Assembly: GCA_005879205.1 (NCBI GenBank)
Contig: VBLD01000095.1
Span: 1,783-7,229 of the forward strand
Source: Deltaproteobacteria bacterium
Lineage (GTDB): Bacteria > Desulfobacterota > Binatia > DP-6
DNA: 5,447 bases
Direction: 5' to 3'
Position numbers and translations under genes: made by a program. The notes under the pieces were generated by a model. It saw only the letters and a list, made by a program, of their open reading frames with translations, was not told where the DNA came from and did no database searches. Positions 1 to 5,447 of this stretch are shown piece by piece. Every line of letters starts with the position of its first letter. The stretch's first letter is position 1.

Positions 1-423
1 CGCCCGGTACCGGCGCGCGCGGTTGGCGCGCAGCAGGGGGCGGATCATCACCATCGCGGCGCCCGTCGTACCCACCCACGACGCGAGCACCGCCCCGAGC
101 GCCATGAGCACGCAGTTGGTCACGGGCGATCCGCGCAGCCGGCCGCCCACGAATATTCCCCCGCCGATGGTGAACAGGGTGGCGATCAGGATGATGAACG
201 GAACGTAGTCGGCGACCGCCACGTGCGCCAGCTCGTGCACGGCCGGCTCGCCATACGCGAGCACGAACGGTACCACCAGCATGGCCGACCAGACGGCCGA
301 CACCTTCGAAAAGTGATGGTGCCAGAAGACCGGCGCGAGGAGCGGGAAGAGCGCGATCGAGAGCAGCACCCCGACGAACGGAATGGCACTCCACACGGGG
401 AGAATCGAGCCGAGCTCTTCCAC
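1..423 (-). CDS. Sodium:proton antiporter, CitMHS_2-type (N-terminal part, runs off the window)
   Basis: Polytopic inner-membrane transporter, most likely a cation:proton antiporter of the ion-transporter superfamily (Pfam CitMHS_2). Reading from GTG at 423, 141 codons are visible and the frame is open to base 1, so the C-terminal two thirds of a usual 430-480 aa protein are missing. Visible features: an N-terminal segment with LPVWSAIPF then LLSIALFPLLAP (residues 9-31), the characteristic FWHHHFSKV (33-41), hydrophobic stretches at about 12-32, 43-57, 73-92 and 103-120, an ELAH and DYVPFIIL block (64-79), FTIGGGIFVGG (84-94) and GTTGAAMVMIRPLLRAN (118-134). These match my memory of this family closely; the transported ion is not shown by sequence. 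GTG at 423 is the only start between the preceding in-frame stop (433-435) and the conserved N-terminus. No Shine-Dalgarno is evident, suggesting coupling to the HHH gene ending 9 nt upstream. GTG at about 402 is a less likely alternative because it would cut into the first helix. Confidence 0.85.
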   Translation of the reverse strand, partial: MEELGSILPVWSAIPFVGVLLSIALFPLLAPVFWHHHFSKVSAVWSAMLVVPFVLAYGEPAVHELAHVAVADYVPFIILIATLFTIGGGIFVGGRLRGSPVTNCVLMALGAVLASWVGTTGAAMVMIRPLLRANRARRYRA

Positions 424-432
424 CGGCCGCGC

Positions 433-726
433 TCAGGGCTTGCCGCGGCCGACCGTCACCCGGTCCGCCACGCGCCGCAACTCGGCCTCGGTGAGGATGT
501 GGCGCTCGACGAGATCGTGCGCATCCTCGTACGGCCGCCCCTCGACGATCCGGCGCGCCATGCTCGGCGTGATGCCGGGGAGCTTCTCGATCGCACCCCG
601 CGACGCCGTGTTCAGGTCGACGGGACGCGGCGCGGCCGGCTCCCGATGGCGGTGGAAGAGCCCGCATGCCGGCACGAGCAGGGCCGCCGCCAGGCAGACG
701 GCCGGCGCCGCATGACCTCTCACCAT
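433..726 (-). CDS. Small exported helix-hairpin-helix (ComEA-type) protein, putative lipoprotein
   Basis: A 97-aa protein with a short N-terminal export signal and one helix-hairpin-helix domain of the ComEA/HHH_3 type. Residues 1-20 carry an Arg and His near the start and a hydrophobic core (about 8-19) ending in LLVPAC. Cys21 is a plausible lipidation site, though Pro at -2 is unusual for a lipobox, so a plain signal peptide or membrane anchor is possible. The domain begins at VDLNTASRGAIEKLPGI (36-52), with hairpin LPGI followed by MARRIVEGRPY (56-66), and a second half DLVERHILTEAELRRVADRV (71-90). This domain usually binds DNA without sequence specificity; in ComEA it receives DNA outside the cytoplasmic membrane during competence. 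The gene lies 31 nt after the PBP stop and 9 nt before the antiporter start, in the same operon. No Shine-Dalgarno is obvious at ATG 726. The role is unproven: it could be a minimal DNA receptor or an HHH fold used for another purpose. Confidence 0.82.
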   Translation of the reverse strand: MVRGHAAPAVCLAAALLVPACGLFHRHREPAAPRPVDLNTASRGAIEKLPGITPSMARRIVEGRPYEDAHDLVERHILTEAELRRVADRVTVGRGKP

Positions 727-761
727 GAGCGCCGGAGCCTATACTCTCGCGCCGCGCTCAT
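725..761 (-). promoter_or_regulatory. Inverted repeat spanning PBP stop and HHH start
   Basis: On the minus strand ATGAGCGC (761-754) is followed 21 nt later by its perfect complement GCGCTCAT (732-725). The upstream arm contains the TGA stop of the PBP gene (760-758). The downstream arm contains the first two bases of the ATG of the HHH gene (726-724). In the mRNA this would form an 8-bp stem hiding the downstream start, which a ribosome finishing the PBP could open. There is no U-tract after it, so it is not a typical intrinsic terminator. Short GC-rich repeats arise easily by chance in this DNA. Confidence 0.4.
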
Positions 762-3106
762 CGAAAGAGCCGCCCGACCCAGCCGAACAGGCGCCGCCCC
801 CCCGTCTCGATGGCGCGCCCGCCGCCGCGCAGCGCGTCGCCCACGCCGGTGCCGACCGCGGTCCACAGCGCGCGGTGCCGATCGCACGGACGCTGGGGCT
901 CGGTGCCGGCGAGGAAGGGCTCCCGCCGCGTCTCCGGGCAGCCGGCCGTCGCGAGGAGTCCCGTCGAGGGATCCACGTCGCGCCAGACGACGTCGTCCGG
1001 GACGTCGAACGGGCGCGTCGCGCCCGGCCCCGCCGTCGCCCGCACGAAGTCGATCCACACCGGGAGCGCGCCCTGGGCGCCGGTGAGGCCGGTCGGCGCG
1101 CCGTCGTCGAAACCCACCCACACGCCCGCGATCACCTCGGGCGTGAAGCCGATGAACCAGGCGTCGCGGGTGTCGTCCGTCGTGCCGGTCTTGCCCGCGG
1201 CGGGCCCCTCGATGCCGGTGCGGCGGGCGGCGCGCGCCGTGCCCGTGTCGACCACGCGTTCGAGGAGGTGCGTCACCAGGTAGGCCGCACCCGGGTCGAG
1301 CACGCGCGTCTCCTCGGCGTGCGCCGCGTACAGCGTCTCGCCGGCCGAGGACGTGATCGCCACCACCAGGTCGGGCGTCCGCTTGACGCCGCCGCTCGCG
1401 AACACGCCGTACGCCGCGGTGAGGTCGAGCAGCGACGTCTCCGCCACGCCGAGCGCGAGCGACGGTACGAGGGGGAGCGGCCCCCCGATACCGAGATCGG
1501 TCGCGGCACCGGCCACCGCTTCGAGGCCGACGTCGAGCGCCAGCCGCGCCGTCGCGGCGTTGAGCGACTCGGCGAGCGCGTCCTCGACCGGCACGCTGCC
1601 GTGGAACACCCCGTCGTAGTTCACCGGGCGCCACACGTGCGCGCCCGCCGGCACCTCGAGCGGCGTGTCCTCGAGCGGCGACACGACCGTGCGCGCACCG
1701 CCGTTGGGACTCCGGGCGGGGTCGAGGGCCGCGAGGTAGACGAAGGGCTTGAAAGCCGACCCCGGCTGGCGGCGCGCGCGCACGGCTCGGTCGAGCGGGC
1801 TCGACCCGTAGTCGCGCCCGCCGACGAGCGCGCGGATCCGGCCGCTGGTGGGATCCAGCGCGATCAGCGCCGCCTGCAGACGCCGCGTCTCGCGGCGGCG
1901 CTGACCGCGCGCGCGATCGAACGCCTCCAGGTGGCGGCGCACGGCGTGCTCCGCCTCGCGCTGCGCGTCGGCGTCGACGGCGGTGAAGACCGCCAGGCCG
2001 GGCGCGCGGGCCGCCTCCGCAGGCAGCAGCCGGCCGAGCTCGCGGGCCACCTCGTCGGCGACGTAGAGCGCGCCGACGGCGCGCGCGTGGGGCGGCGCCA
2101 GCCGGAGCGGCTCCGCCCGCGCGCGCTGGCCCGCGGCGGCGTCGAGCGCGCCGTCCTCGATCATCGCCGCGAGGACCCGGTTGCGCCGGGCGAGCGCCTC
2201 GGGCCCGTGCTGGCGCGGCGCGAGCCCGTTCGGCGAGCGGATGATGCCGGCCAGCAGCGCGCACTCGGCCGGGCCGAGGTCGCCGAGGGGCTTGGCGAAG
2301 TACGCTTCCGCCGCCTCGGCGAAGCCGTGGATCGGGACCGCGCCGTCCTCGCCCAGGTAGACCGAGGCGAGATAGCGGCGGAGGATCTCCTCCTTGGTGG
2401 CATGCGCCTCGAGGAGGAGCGCGAGCATGGCCTCGCGGACCTTGCGGCTGAGGGTGCGGTGCGGCGTCAGGAAGACGTTCTTGGCGAGCTGCTGGGAGAG
2501 CGTGCTGCCGCCCTGCCGTCGCCCTCCCGCGCGCAGGTCCGCGAGCAGGGCGCGCGCGACGGCCGACGGGTCGATGCCGGGATGGTGGAAGAAGCGTCGA
2601 TCCTCGGCGGCGAGCACAGCGGCCCGGCACACGGGCGGCGCGGGATCGGCTCCGGCGTCGAGCGCGCCGCCGCCGCGGCCGAGCGTCGCCAGCACCTCCG
2701 GCTCGAGCTCGAGCTTGTCGAGCGGGGTGCCGTCGTCGGCGCGGATGTCGGCCACTTGCCGTCCCTGCAGCGCGACGCGCGCCGGAGTCGGGGCGGGCGC
2801 CCAGGGCGCCGGCGACGGGCGCGGCGCGATGTCGACGCCGCCGCCCGCCGCGCGGTAGGTACCGGCCGCGAGCGCGCCGCCCTCGGCCTGTCGGTAGCCG
2901 AGGCGGGCGAGCTTGCGCGCAAGCGAGCCTCCGGGAACGGGCGCGCCGCGACGAAGCACGGTAGGCGCCGCATAGACGCGCACCGCGCCGAGCGCGGGAC
3001 CCGCGAGGTAGGCTCGCACCTGGCGGTCGAGCCGCGCGATCGCGACACCTCCGATCGCCACGATCGGCACGGCGGCCAGCGCCAACACCCGACGGAGCCT
3101 CGGCAT
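758..3106 (-). CDS. Bifunctional class A penicillin-binding protein, PBP1b type
   Basis: Inner-membrane peptidoglycan synthase that polymerises lipid II (GT51 glycosyltransferase) and cross-links stem peptides (transpeptidase). From ATG 3106 it is 782 aa, normal for the family. A single membrane anchor lies at about 6-25. A UB2H-like domain follows (about 43-97: VYAAPTVLRRG, ARLGYRQAEGG, GTYRAAGGGVDI), as in PBP1b, where it docks an outer-membrane lipoprotein activator. The glycosyltransferase shows EDRRFFHHPGID (168-179, catalytic Glu168), GGSTLSQQLAKN (199-210), RKVREAMLALLLE (221-233) and ILRRYLASVYLG (241-252). The transpeptidase shows SAFK (Ser450, Lys453), SLN (514-516) and KTGT (639-642), so both activities look intact. 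A C-terminal Cys pair (723, 741) flanks PFLAGTEPQRP, common in this subgroup. The frame stays open upstream to 3502, but residues before 3106 resemble no PBP and overlap the divergent gene. ATG 3127 (seven codons longer) is an alternative; neither start has a well-spaced Shine-Dalgarno. First gene of a three-gene operon. Confidence 0.95.
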   Translation of the reverse strand: MPRLRRVLALAAVPIVAIGGVAIARLDRQVRAYLAGPALGAVRVYAAPTVLRRGAPVPGGSLARKLARLGYRQAEGGALAAGTYRAAGGGVDIAPRPSPAPWAPAPTPARVALQGRQVADIRADDGTPLDKLELEPEVLATLGRGGGALDAGADPAPPVCRAAVLAAEDRRFFHHPGIDPSAVARALLADLRAGGRRQGGSTLSQQLAKNVFLTPHRTLSRKVREAMLALLLEAHATKEEILRRYLASVYLGEDGAVPIHGFAEAAEAYFAKPLGDLGPAECALLAGIIRSPNGLAPRQHGPEALARRNRVLAAMIEDGALDAAAGQRARAEPLRLAPPHARAVGALYVADEVARELGRLLPAEAARAPGLAVFTAVDADAQREAEHAVRRHLEAFDRARGQRRRETRRLQAALIALDPTSGRIRALVGGRDYGSSPLDRAVRARRQPGSAFKPFVYLAALDPARSPNGGARTVVSPLEDTPLEVPAGAHVWRPVNYDGVFHGSVPVEDALAESLNAATARLALDVGLEAVAGAATDLGIGGPLPLVPSLALGVAETSLLDLTAAYGVFASGGVKRTPDLVVAITSSAGETLYAAHAEETRVLDPGAAYLVTHLLERVVDTGTARAARRTGIEGPAAGKTGTTDDTRDAWFIGFTPEVIAGVWVGFDDGAPTGLTGAQGALPVWIDFVRATAGPGATRPFDVPDDVVWRDVDPSTGLLATAGCPETRREPFLAGTEPQRPCDRHRALWTAVGTGVGDALRGGGRAIETGGRRLFGWVGRLFR

Positions 3107-3170
3107 CGTGTCCACGATTCGTAGCATACGGCGGCGCGCGGTCCACCTCGAGTTTTTTTCCGCGGGCGGC

Positions 3171-3199
3171 TTGTCAGCGTCGTCGGGCGGCGCTATGAG
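3171..3199 (+). promoter_or_regulatory. Candidate sigma-70-like promoter for the small ORF and acyl-CoA dehydrogenases
   Basis: TTGTCA (3171-3176, five of six bases matching TTGACA) and TATGAG (3194-3199, four of six matching TATAAT) are separated by exactly 17 bp. Transcription would start near 3206, giving the ATG at 3209 a leader of only about 3 nt. This conflicts with the apparent Shine-Dalgarno GAGG at 3197-3200, which overlaps the -10 box. Either the small gene is read from a nearly leaderless message or one of the two signals is accidental. Confidence 0.35.
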
Positions 3200-3200
3200 G
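3197..3200 (+). promoter_or_regulatory. Possible Shine-Dalgarno of the 71-aa ORF
   Basis: GAGG ends 8 nt before ATG 3209, a normal spacing. It supports this start only if transcription begins further upstream than the promoter candidate at 3171-3199, whose -10 box it overlaps. Confidence 0.4.
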
Positions 3201-3208
3201 CGAAACGT

Positions 3209-3424
3209 ATGCAGGAAGTCGTGCGCCGGCCGCATCCCCGGCCGCTGCAGAACCAGACCGATCAGTTCGACTCGATGGTTCAGGGGCTGCGCGACAGCGC
3301 GGACCTCCTCGAGCGTCTCGGCCGCGACGTCGCGGTGCGCTCCATCCTCGTCGACGTGCTCGCCGACCTGTTGAACGGCTCGATGGCCACCGTTCGCTTC
3401 GTCGCGAGCGCGCTGCTCGGCTGA
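3209..3424 (+). CDS. Small hypothetical protein, 71 aa, helical
   Basis: I do not recognise this protein. It starts at ATG 3209 and ends with TGA at 3422-3424. Sixty-five of its 71 codons end in G or C (about 92%), the pattern expected of a real gene in this GC-rich DNA. The first 15 residues are basic and proline-rich (RRPHPRPL). From about residue 18 the chain is a likely run of amphipathic helix (DQFDSMVQGLRDSADLLERL, then VRSILVDVLADLL), closing with a fairly hydrophobic tail (TVRFVASALLG, 61-71). No Cys, no metal-binding motif and no clear membrane span are present. It is divergent from the PBP gene and 67 nt upstream of the acyl-CoA dehydrogenase, so it may share that transcript. A leftward frame overlapping it is an N-terminal extension of the PBP frame with no PBP resemblance. 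It could still be a spurious ORF. Confidence 0.5.
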   Translation: MQEVVRRPHPRPLQNQTDQFDSMVQGLRDSADLLERLGRDVAVRSILVDVLADLLNGSMATVRFVASALLG

Positions 3425-3476
3425 CGTCCCGCGCGCATTTGTCTCGGCGCCCTGGACCCTGGTAAGCCATGCGGGT

Positions 3477-3488
3477 GGAGGGAGGGAG
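3477..3488 (+). promoter_or_regulatory. Strong ribosome binding site of the first acyl-CoA dehydrogenase
   Basis: A purine-rich GGAGGGAGGGAG contains two GGAGG cores (3477-3481 and 3481-3485). The second is 6 nt from GTG 3492 and fixes that codon as the start. It is the best Shine-Dalgarno in the window, suggesting high translation of this gene. Confidence 0.8.
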
Positions 3489-3491
3489 CCG

Positions 3492-4703
3492 GTGAACCTC
3501 ACCTACAGCGCGGAGTACGAGCGCTTCCGGACCGACGTGCGTCGCTTCCTCGCCGAGCACTGGGGCGAGTCCGGAGGCGCGGCGGCCGACACCATCGCCG
3601 ACCTGACGGGCGCCAGCGTCCGGACGGACGCGCGCGCCACCGCGTTCCGTCTGCTGGCGATCGAGCGCGGCTACCTCTACCGGCACGTGCCGCGGCGGTA
3701 CGGGGGCGCCGAGCAGCCTCCCGATCCGCTCAAGTCGGCGATCATCGCCGAGGAGTTCCGTCGCGCGCGCGCGCCGTTCGAGATCGTGGGCCAGGGGCCG
3801 AGCATGCTGGTGCCCACGCTGCTCGAGCACGGCACCGAGGCGCAGAAGGATCGGTTCATCCGCGACACGCTGCTCGGGACGGTGCGCTGGTGCCAGGGGT
3901 ACAGCGAGCCGGGTGCGGGCAGCGACCTCGCGTCGCTGCGCACGCGCGCCGTCCTGGACGGCGGACACTGGGTGGTGAACGGCCAGAAGATCTGGACCTC
4001 GAACGCCCAGGACGCCGACTGGATGTTCGCTCTCGTGCGGACGGAGCCCGAGAAGCCGAGACACGACGGCCTGAGCTACTTCCTGATCGACATGAACACC
4101 CCCGGGATCGACGTGCGCCCGCTCCGTCAGATGACGGGCGACGCCGATTTCAACGAGGTCTTCCTGGAGAACGTGCGCGTGCCGGAGGACTCCGTCGTCG
4201 GCAGGCGAGGTCAGGGCTGGGTGGTCAGCCGCTCGACGCTGAAGCACGAGCGGGCCCTGATCGGCGGCGCGCACCTGACGCGGCGGACGTTCGACGGCCT
4301 CGTGATGCTCGCGCAGGCACTCGAACGCGACGGACGGCCCGCCATCCAGGACCCGGTCATCCGCAACCGCCTGGTCGAGCTCGAGGCGCGGCTGGTCGCC
4401 GCCGAGCATCACGGCCACCGCCTGCTCACGATGAGCGCGCGCGGGACGGAGGCGGGCCTCGCGAGCCTGGTCACCAAGCTCTACTCGACGGTGCTCGGCT
4501 ACGACATCGCGAAGCTCGCCATGGACGTCGCGGGCGACCGCGGGCTGCTCGCGCCGGGCGAGGCGAGTGCCCCGGCCATGGGCATGTTCGGGCTCGCCTA
4601 CATGTGGTCGCTCGGCGTGCTGATCGCAGGCGGGGCCGCCAACATCCAGCGCAACATCATCGCCGAGCGGGGTCTCGGGCTGCCTCGCGATTCCCGGAAG
4701 TAG
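3492..4703 (+). CDS. Acyl-CoA dehydrogenase, probable catalytic (alpha) subunit
   Basis: Cytoplasmic FAD-dependent enzyme that introduces the alpha,beta double bond into an acyl-CoA and passes electrons to ETF. At 403 aa it has the full three-part fold: N-terminal helical domain (about 4-130), middle beta domain (about 132-230) and C-terminal helical domain (about 240-393). The flavin and substrate loop is YSEPGAGSDLASLRT (137-151), with KIWTSNAQDADW (166-177) and a DxxFNEVFLENVRVP block (217-231). The C-terminal signature is GGAANIQRNIIAERGLGLPR (380-399), where MCAD-type enzymes would carry their catalytic Glu just before the Gly-Thr; none is present here. Glu253 in LKHERALIGG sits where isovaleryl- and long-chain acyl-CoA dehydrogenases carry theirs, so it is the probable base. 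Start GTG is set by a strong Shine-Dalgarno. A second dehydrogenase follows after 20 nt, suggesting a heteromeric enzyme. The substrate cannot be read from the sequence; branched, aromatic or steroid-derived acyl-CoAs are candidates. Confidence 0.95.
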   Translation: MNLTYSAEYERFRTDVRRFLAEHWGESGGAAADTIADLTGASVRTDARATAFRLLAIERGYLYRHVPRRYGGAEQPPDPLKSAIIAEEFRRARAPFEIVGQGPSMLVPTLLEHGTEAQKDRFIRDTLLGTVRWCQGYSEPGAGSDLASLRTRAVLDGGHWVVNGQKIWTSNAQDADWMFALVRTEPEKPRHDGLSYFLIDMNTPGIDVRPLRQMTGDADFNEVFLENVRVPEDSVVGRRGQGWVVSRSTLKHERALIGGAHLTRRTFDGLVMLAQALERDGRPAIQDPVIRNRLVELEARLVAAEHHGHRLLTMSARGTEAGLASLVTKLYSTVLGYDIAKLAMDVAGDRGLLAPGEASAPAMGMFGLAYMWSLGVLIAGGAANIQRNIIAERGLGLPRDSRK

Positions 4704-4723
4704 GCCCGGACCGCGCGCGCGAC

Positions 4724-5447
4724 ATGGATTTCGGCCTCTCCGACGACCAGCTCCTCCTGAAGGACACGGTCCGCCGCTACCTCGAGAGCGAGTGTCCGAC
4801 GACGCGCGTCCGGGCGATCATGGAGAGCGAGACCGGACACGACCCGGCCCTCTGGCAGGGTCTCGCCGACCTCGGCGTCGCGGGGCTGGCCATTACGACC
4901 GCGCACGGAGGCTCGGGTCTCGAGCTGCTCGAGCTCGCGCTCGCCGCCGAGGAGCTCGGGTGGGCATGTACGCCGGCCCCGTTTCTCGCCTGCGCGATGG
5001 CGGCCGCGGCGCTCGTCGCCGGCGGAGACGCGGACGCCCAGTCGCGCTGGCTCCCGCCGCTCGCCGCCGGGCAGGCCATCGTCACGCTGGCGCTCGCCGA
5101 GGAAGGCGGGGTGTGGGACGCGGCGCGGCTCACGACGCGCGCGCGCGACGGCCGGCTCGACGGCCGCAAGCCATTCGTCCCGGCGGCGTCCATCGCCGAC
5201 GCCATCCTGGTCGCGGCACAGGACGAGGGCGGACCCGGCCTCTGGCTCGTCGCGCGGGGCGCAGCGGGCGTGGACGTCGCACCGCTGCGCGGCACCGACA
5301 TGACCCGCCGGCTCGACACCGTCGGCTTCACCGCGACGCCGGGCACGAAGCTCGCCGCGGGTCGCGCGGCGATCGACCGGGCGCGCGACGCGGGCCTCGT
5401 GCTGCTCGCCGCCGACGCCTACGGCGGCGCGCGGCGCTGCCTGGACA
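4724..5447 (+). CDS. Acyl-CoA dehydrogenase-like protein, probable partner (beta) subunit, 3' truncated by window
   Basis: ATG 4724 opens a frame of 241 complete codons that is still open at the last base, so roughly the final third (family about 360-390 aa) is missing. The N-terminus MDFGLSDDQLLLKDTVRRYL is typical of acyl-CoA dehydrogenases, followed by LWQGLADLGVAGLAI (43-57), a glycine-rich HGGSGLELLELALAAEELG (61-79) and PPLAAGQAIVTLALAEEGG (111-129). The usual TEPGAGSD flavin loop is replaced by LAEEGGVWDAARL (124-136). It continues with LDGRKPFVPAASIADAILVAA (145-165) and an AYGGARRCL segment (232-240) entering the C-terminal domain. It therefore looks like the less conserved subunit of an alpha/beta dehydrogenase, as in actinobacterial FadE pairs; that is inference from family knowledge. 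No good Shine-Dalgarno precedes the ATG, so translation is probably coupled to the upstream gene 20 nt away. Whether it keeps a catalytic Glu at helix G cannot be seen, since the window ends first. Confidence 0.9.
   Translation, partial: MDFGLSDDQLLLKDTVRRYLESECPTTRVRAIMESETGHDPALWQGLADLGVAGLAITTAHGGSGLELLELALAAEELGWACTPAPFLACAMAAAALVAGGDADAQSRWLPPLAAGQAIVTLALAEEGGVWDAARLTTRARDGRLDGRKPFVPAASIADAILVAAQDEGGPGLWLVARGAAGVDVAPLRGTDMTRRLDTVGFTATPGTKLAAGRAAIDRARDAGLVLLAADAYGGARRCLD

Larger units (their letters stand above)
3107..3208. other. Divergent intergenic region between PBP and small ORF
   Basis: These 102 bp separate the leftward PBP operon from the rightward genes, so promoters for both directions should lie here or just inside the neighbours. 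The region holds the only notable A/T run of the window, seven T on the plus strand at 3153-3159. A rightward promoter candidate is listed separately. Facing left I found only an isolated TATGCT (minus strand, 3128-3123) without a matching -35 box, which I do not call. A leftward GAGGTGG at about 3149-3143 lies too far (about 16 nt) from ATG 3127 to be a standard ribosome binding site. Confidence 0.6.

Noticed and set aside
223..1086. A 287-codon plus-strand frame crossing three minus-strand genes
   Set aside because: Arg-rich translation without domain, crossing the junctions of well-supported genes on the other strand.
725..3124. A 799-codon open frame on the plus strand opposite the PBP gene
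   Set aside because: It is an Arg/Ala/Gly-rich shadow produced by the codon bias of the PBP gene, with no recognisable domain. The opposite strand carries complete glycosyltransferase and transpeptidase motifs.
720..3146. An 808-codon minus-strand frame overlapping the PBP in another phase
   Set aside because: Low-complexity Arg/Ala/Gly-rich translation with no domain; the PBP frame explains the region.
3153..3159. Run of seven T that could be the tail of a terminator
   Set aside because: No GC-rich hairpin immediately precedes it on the plus strand, and no plus-strand gene ends upstream of it.
3469..3495. An eight-codon upstream ORF (ATG 3469) ending in TGA that overlaps the GTG start of the dehydrogenase
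   Set aside because: Its codons are simply the purine-rich ribosome binding site read in frame, it has no Shine-Dalgarno of its own, and the strong site at 3477-3488 suffices to start the dehydrogenase.
3107..3502. N-terminal extension of the PBP frame by 132 codons
   Set aside because: The extension resembles no PBP, lies upstream of a normal membrane anchor, and overlaps the small divergent ORF and the start of the dehydrogenase gene. The start at 3106 (or 3127) gives a normal family length.
3174..4418. A 414-codon minus-strand frame opposite the first acyl-CoA dehydrogenase
   Set aside because: Antisense shadow of a clearly identified gene; no domain seen.
4777..5346. A 189-codon minus-strand frame opposite the second dehydrogenase
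   Set aside because: Ser/Ala/Pro-rich low-complexity shadow; the plus-strand frame carries the family features and is open throughout.

Overview
The window is 5.4 kb of very GC-rich DNA with tightly packed genes. A UB2H-containing class A penicillin-binding protein and a small protein with a lipoprotein-like signal point to a Gram-negative cell envelope. The paired acyl-CoA dehydrogenases and the base composition would fit an environmental, deltaproteobacterium-like lineage (Myxococcota, Binatota, Rokubacteria or similar). That placement is inference; no marker gene is present to fix it.

Left arm, minus strand (about 3106 down to 1): three genes run in the same direction. In transcription order they are a bifunctional PBP1b-type peptidoglycan synthase (782 aa, every catalytic motif visible), a 97-aa helix-hairpin-helix protein of the ComEA type with an N-terminal export signal and possible lipobox, and the first 141 codons of a CitMHS_2-type sodium:proton antiporter that continues beyond base 1. 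The gaps are 31 nt and 9 nt, no terminator is visible between them, and the two downstream genes have no clear Shine-Dalgarno, so they look like one translationally coupled operon. An 8-bp inverted repeat pairs the stop codon of the first gene with the start codon of the second.

Centre (3107-3208): a 102-bp divergent intergenic region holds a reasonable sigma-70-like promoter facing right.

Right arm, plus strand (3209 to 5447): a 71-aa protein of unknown function with strongly biased codon use, then two acyl-CoA dehydrogenase genes 20 nt apart, the second cut by the window end. The first dehydrogenase has a candidate catalytic Glu at the helix-G position. The second has lost the usual flavin-site motif. 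This resembles the alpha/beta subunit pairs that form heteromeric acyl-CoA dehydrogenases in steroid side-chain and branched-acid beta-oxidation. The two arms are functionally unrelated (envelope synthesis and ion transport versus acyl-CoA oxidation). I see no CRISPR array, tRNA, rRNA, insertion sequence or defence system, and nothing that clearly amounts to a new system. The small divergent ORF, the exported minimal HHH protein and the coupled junctions are the parts most worth checking.
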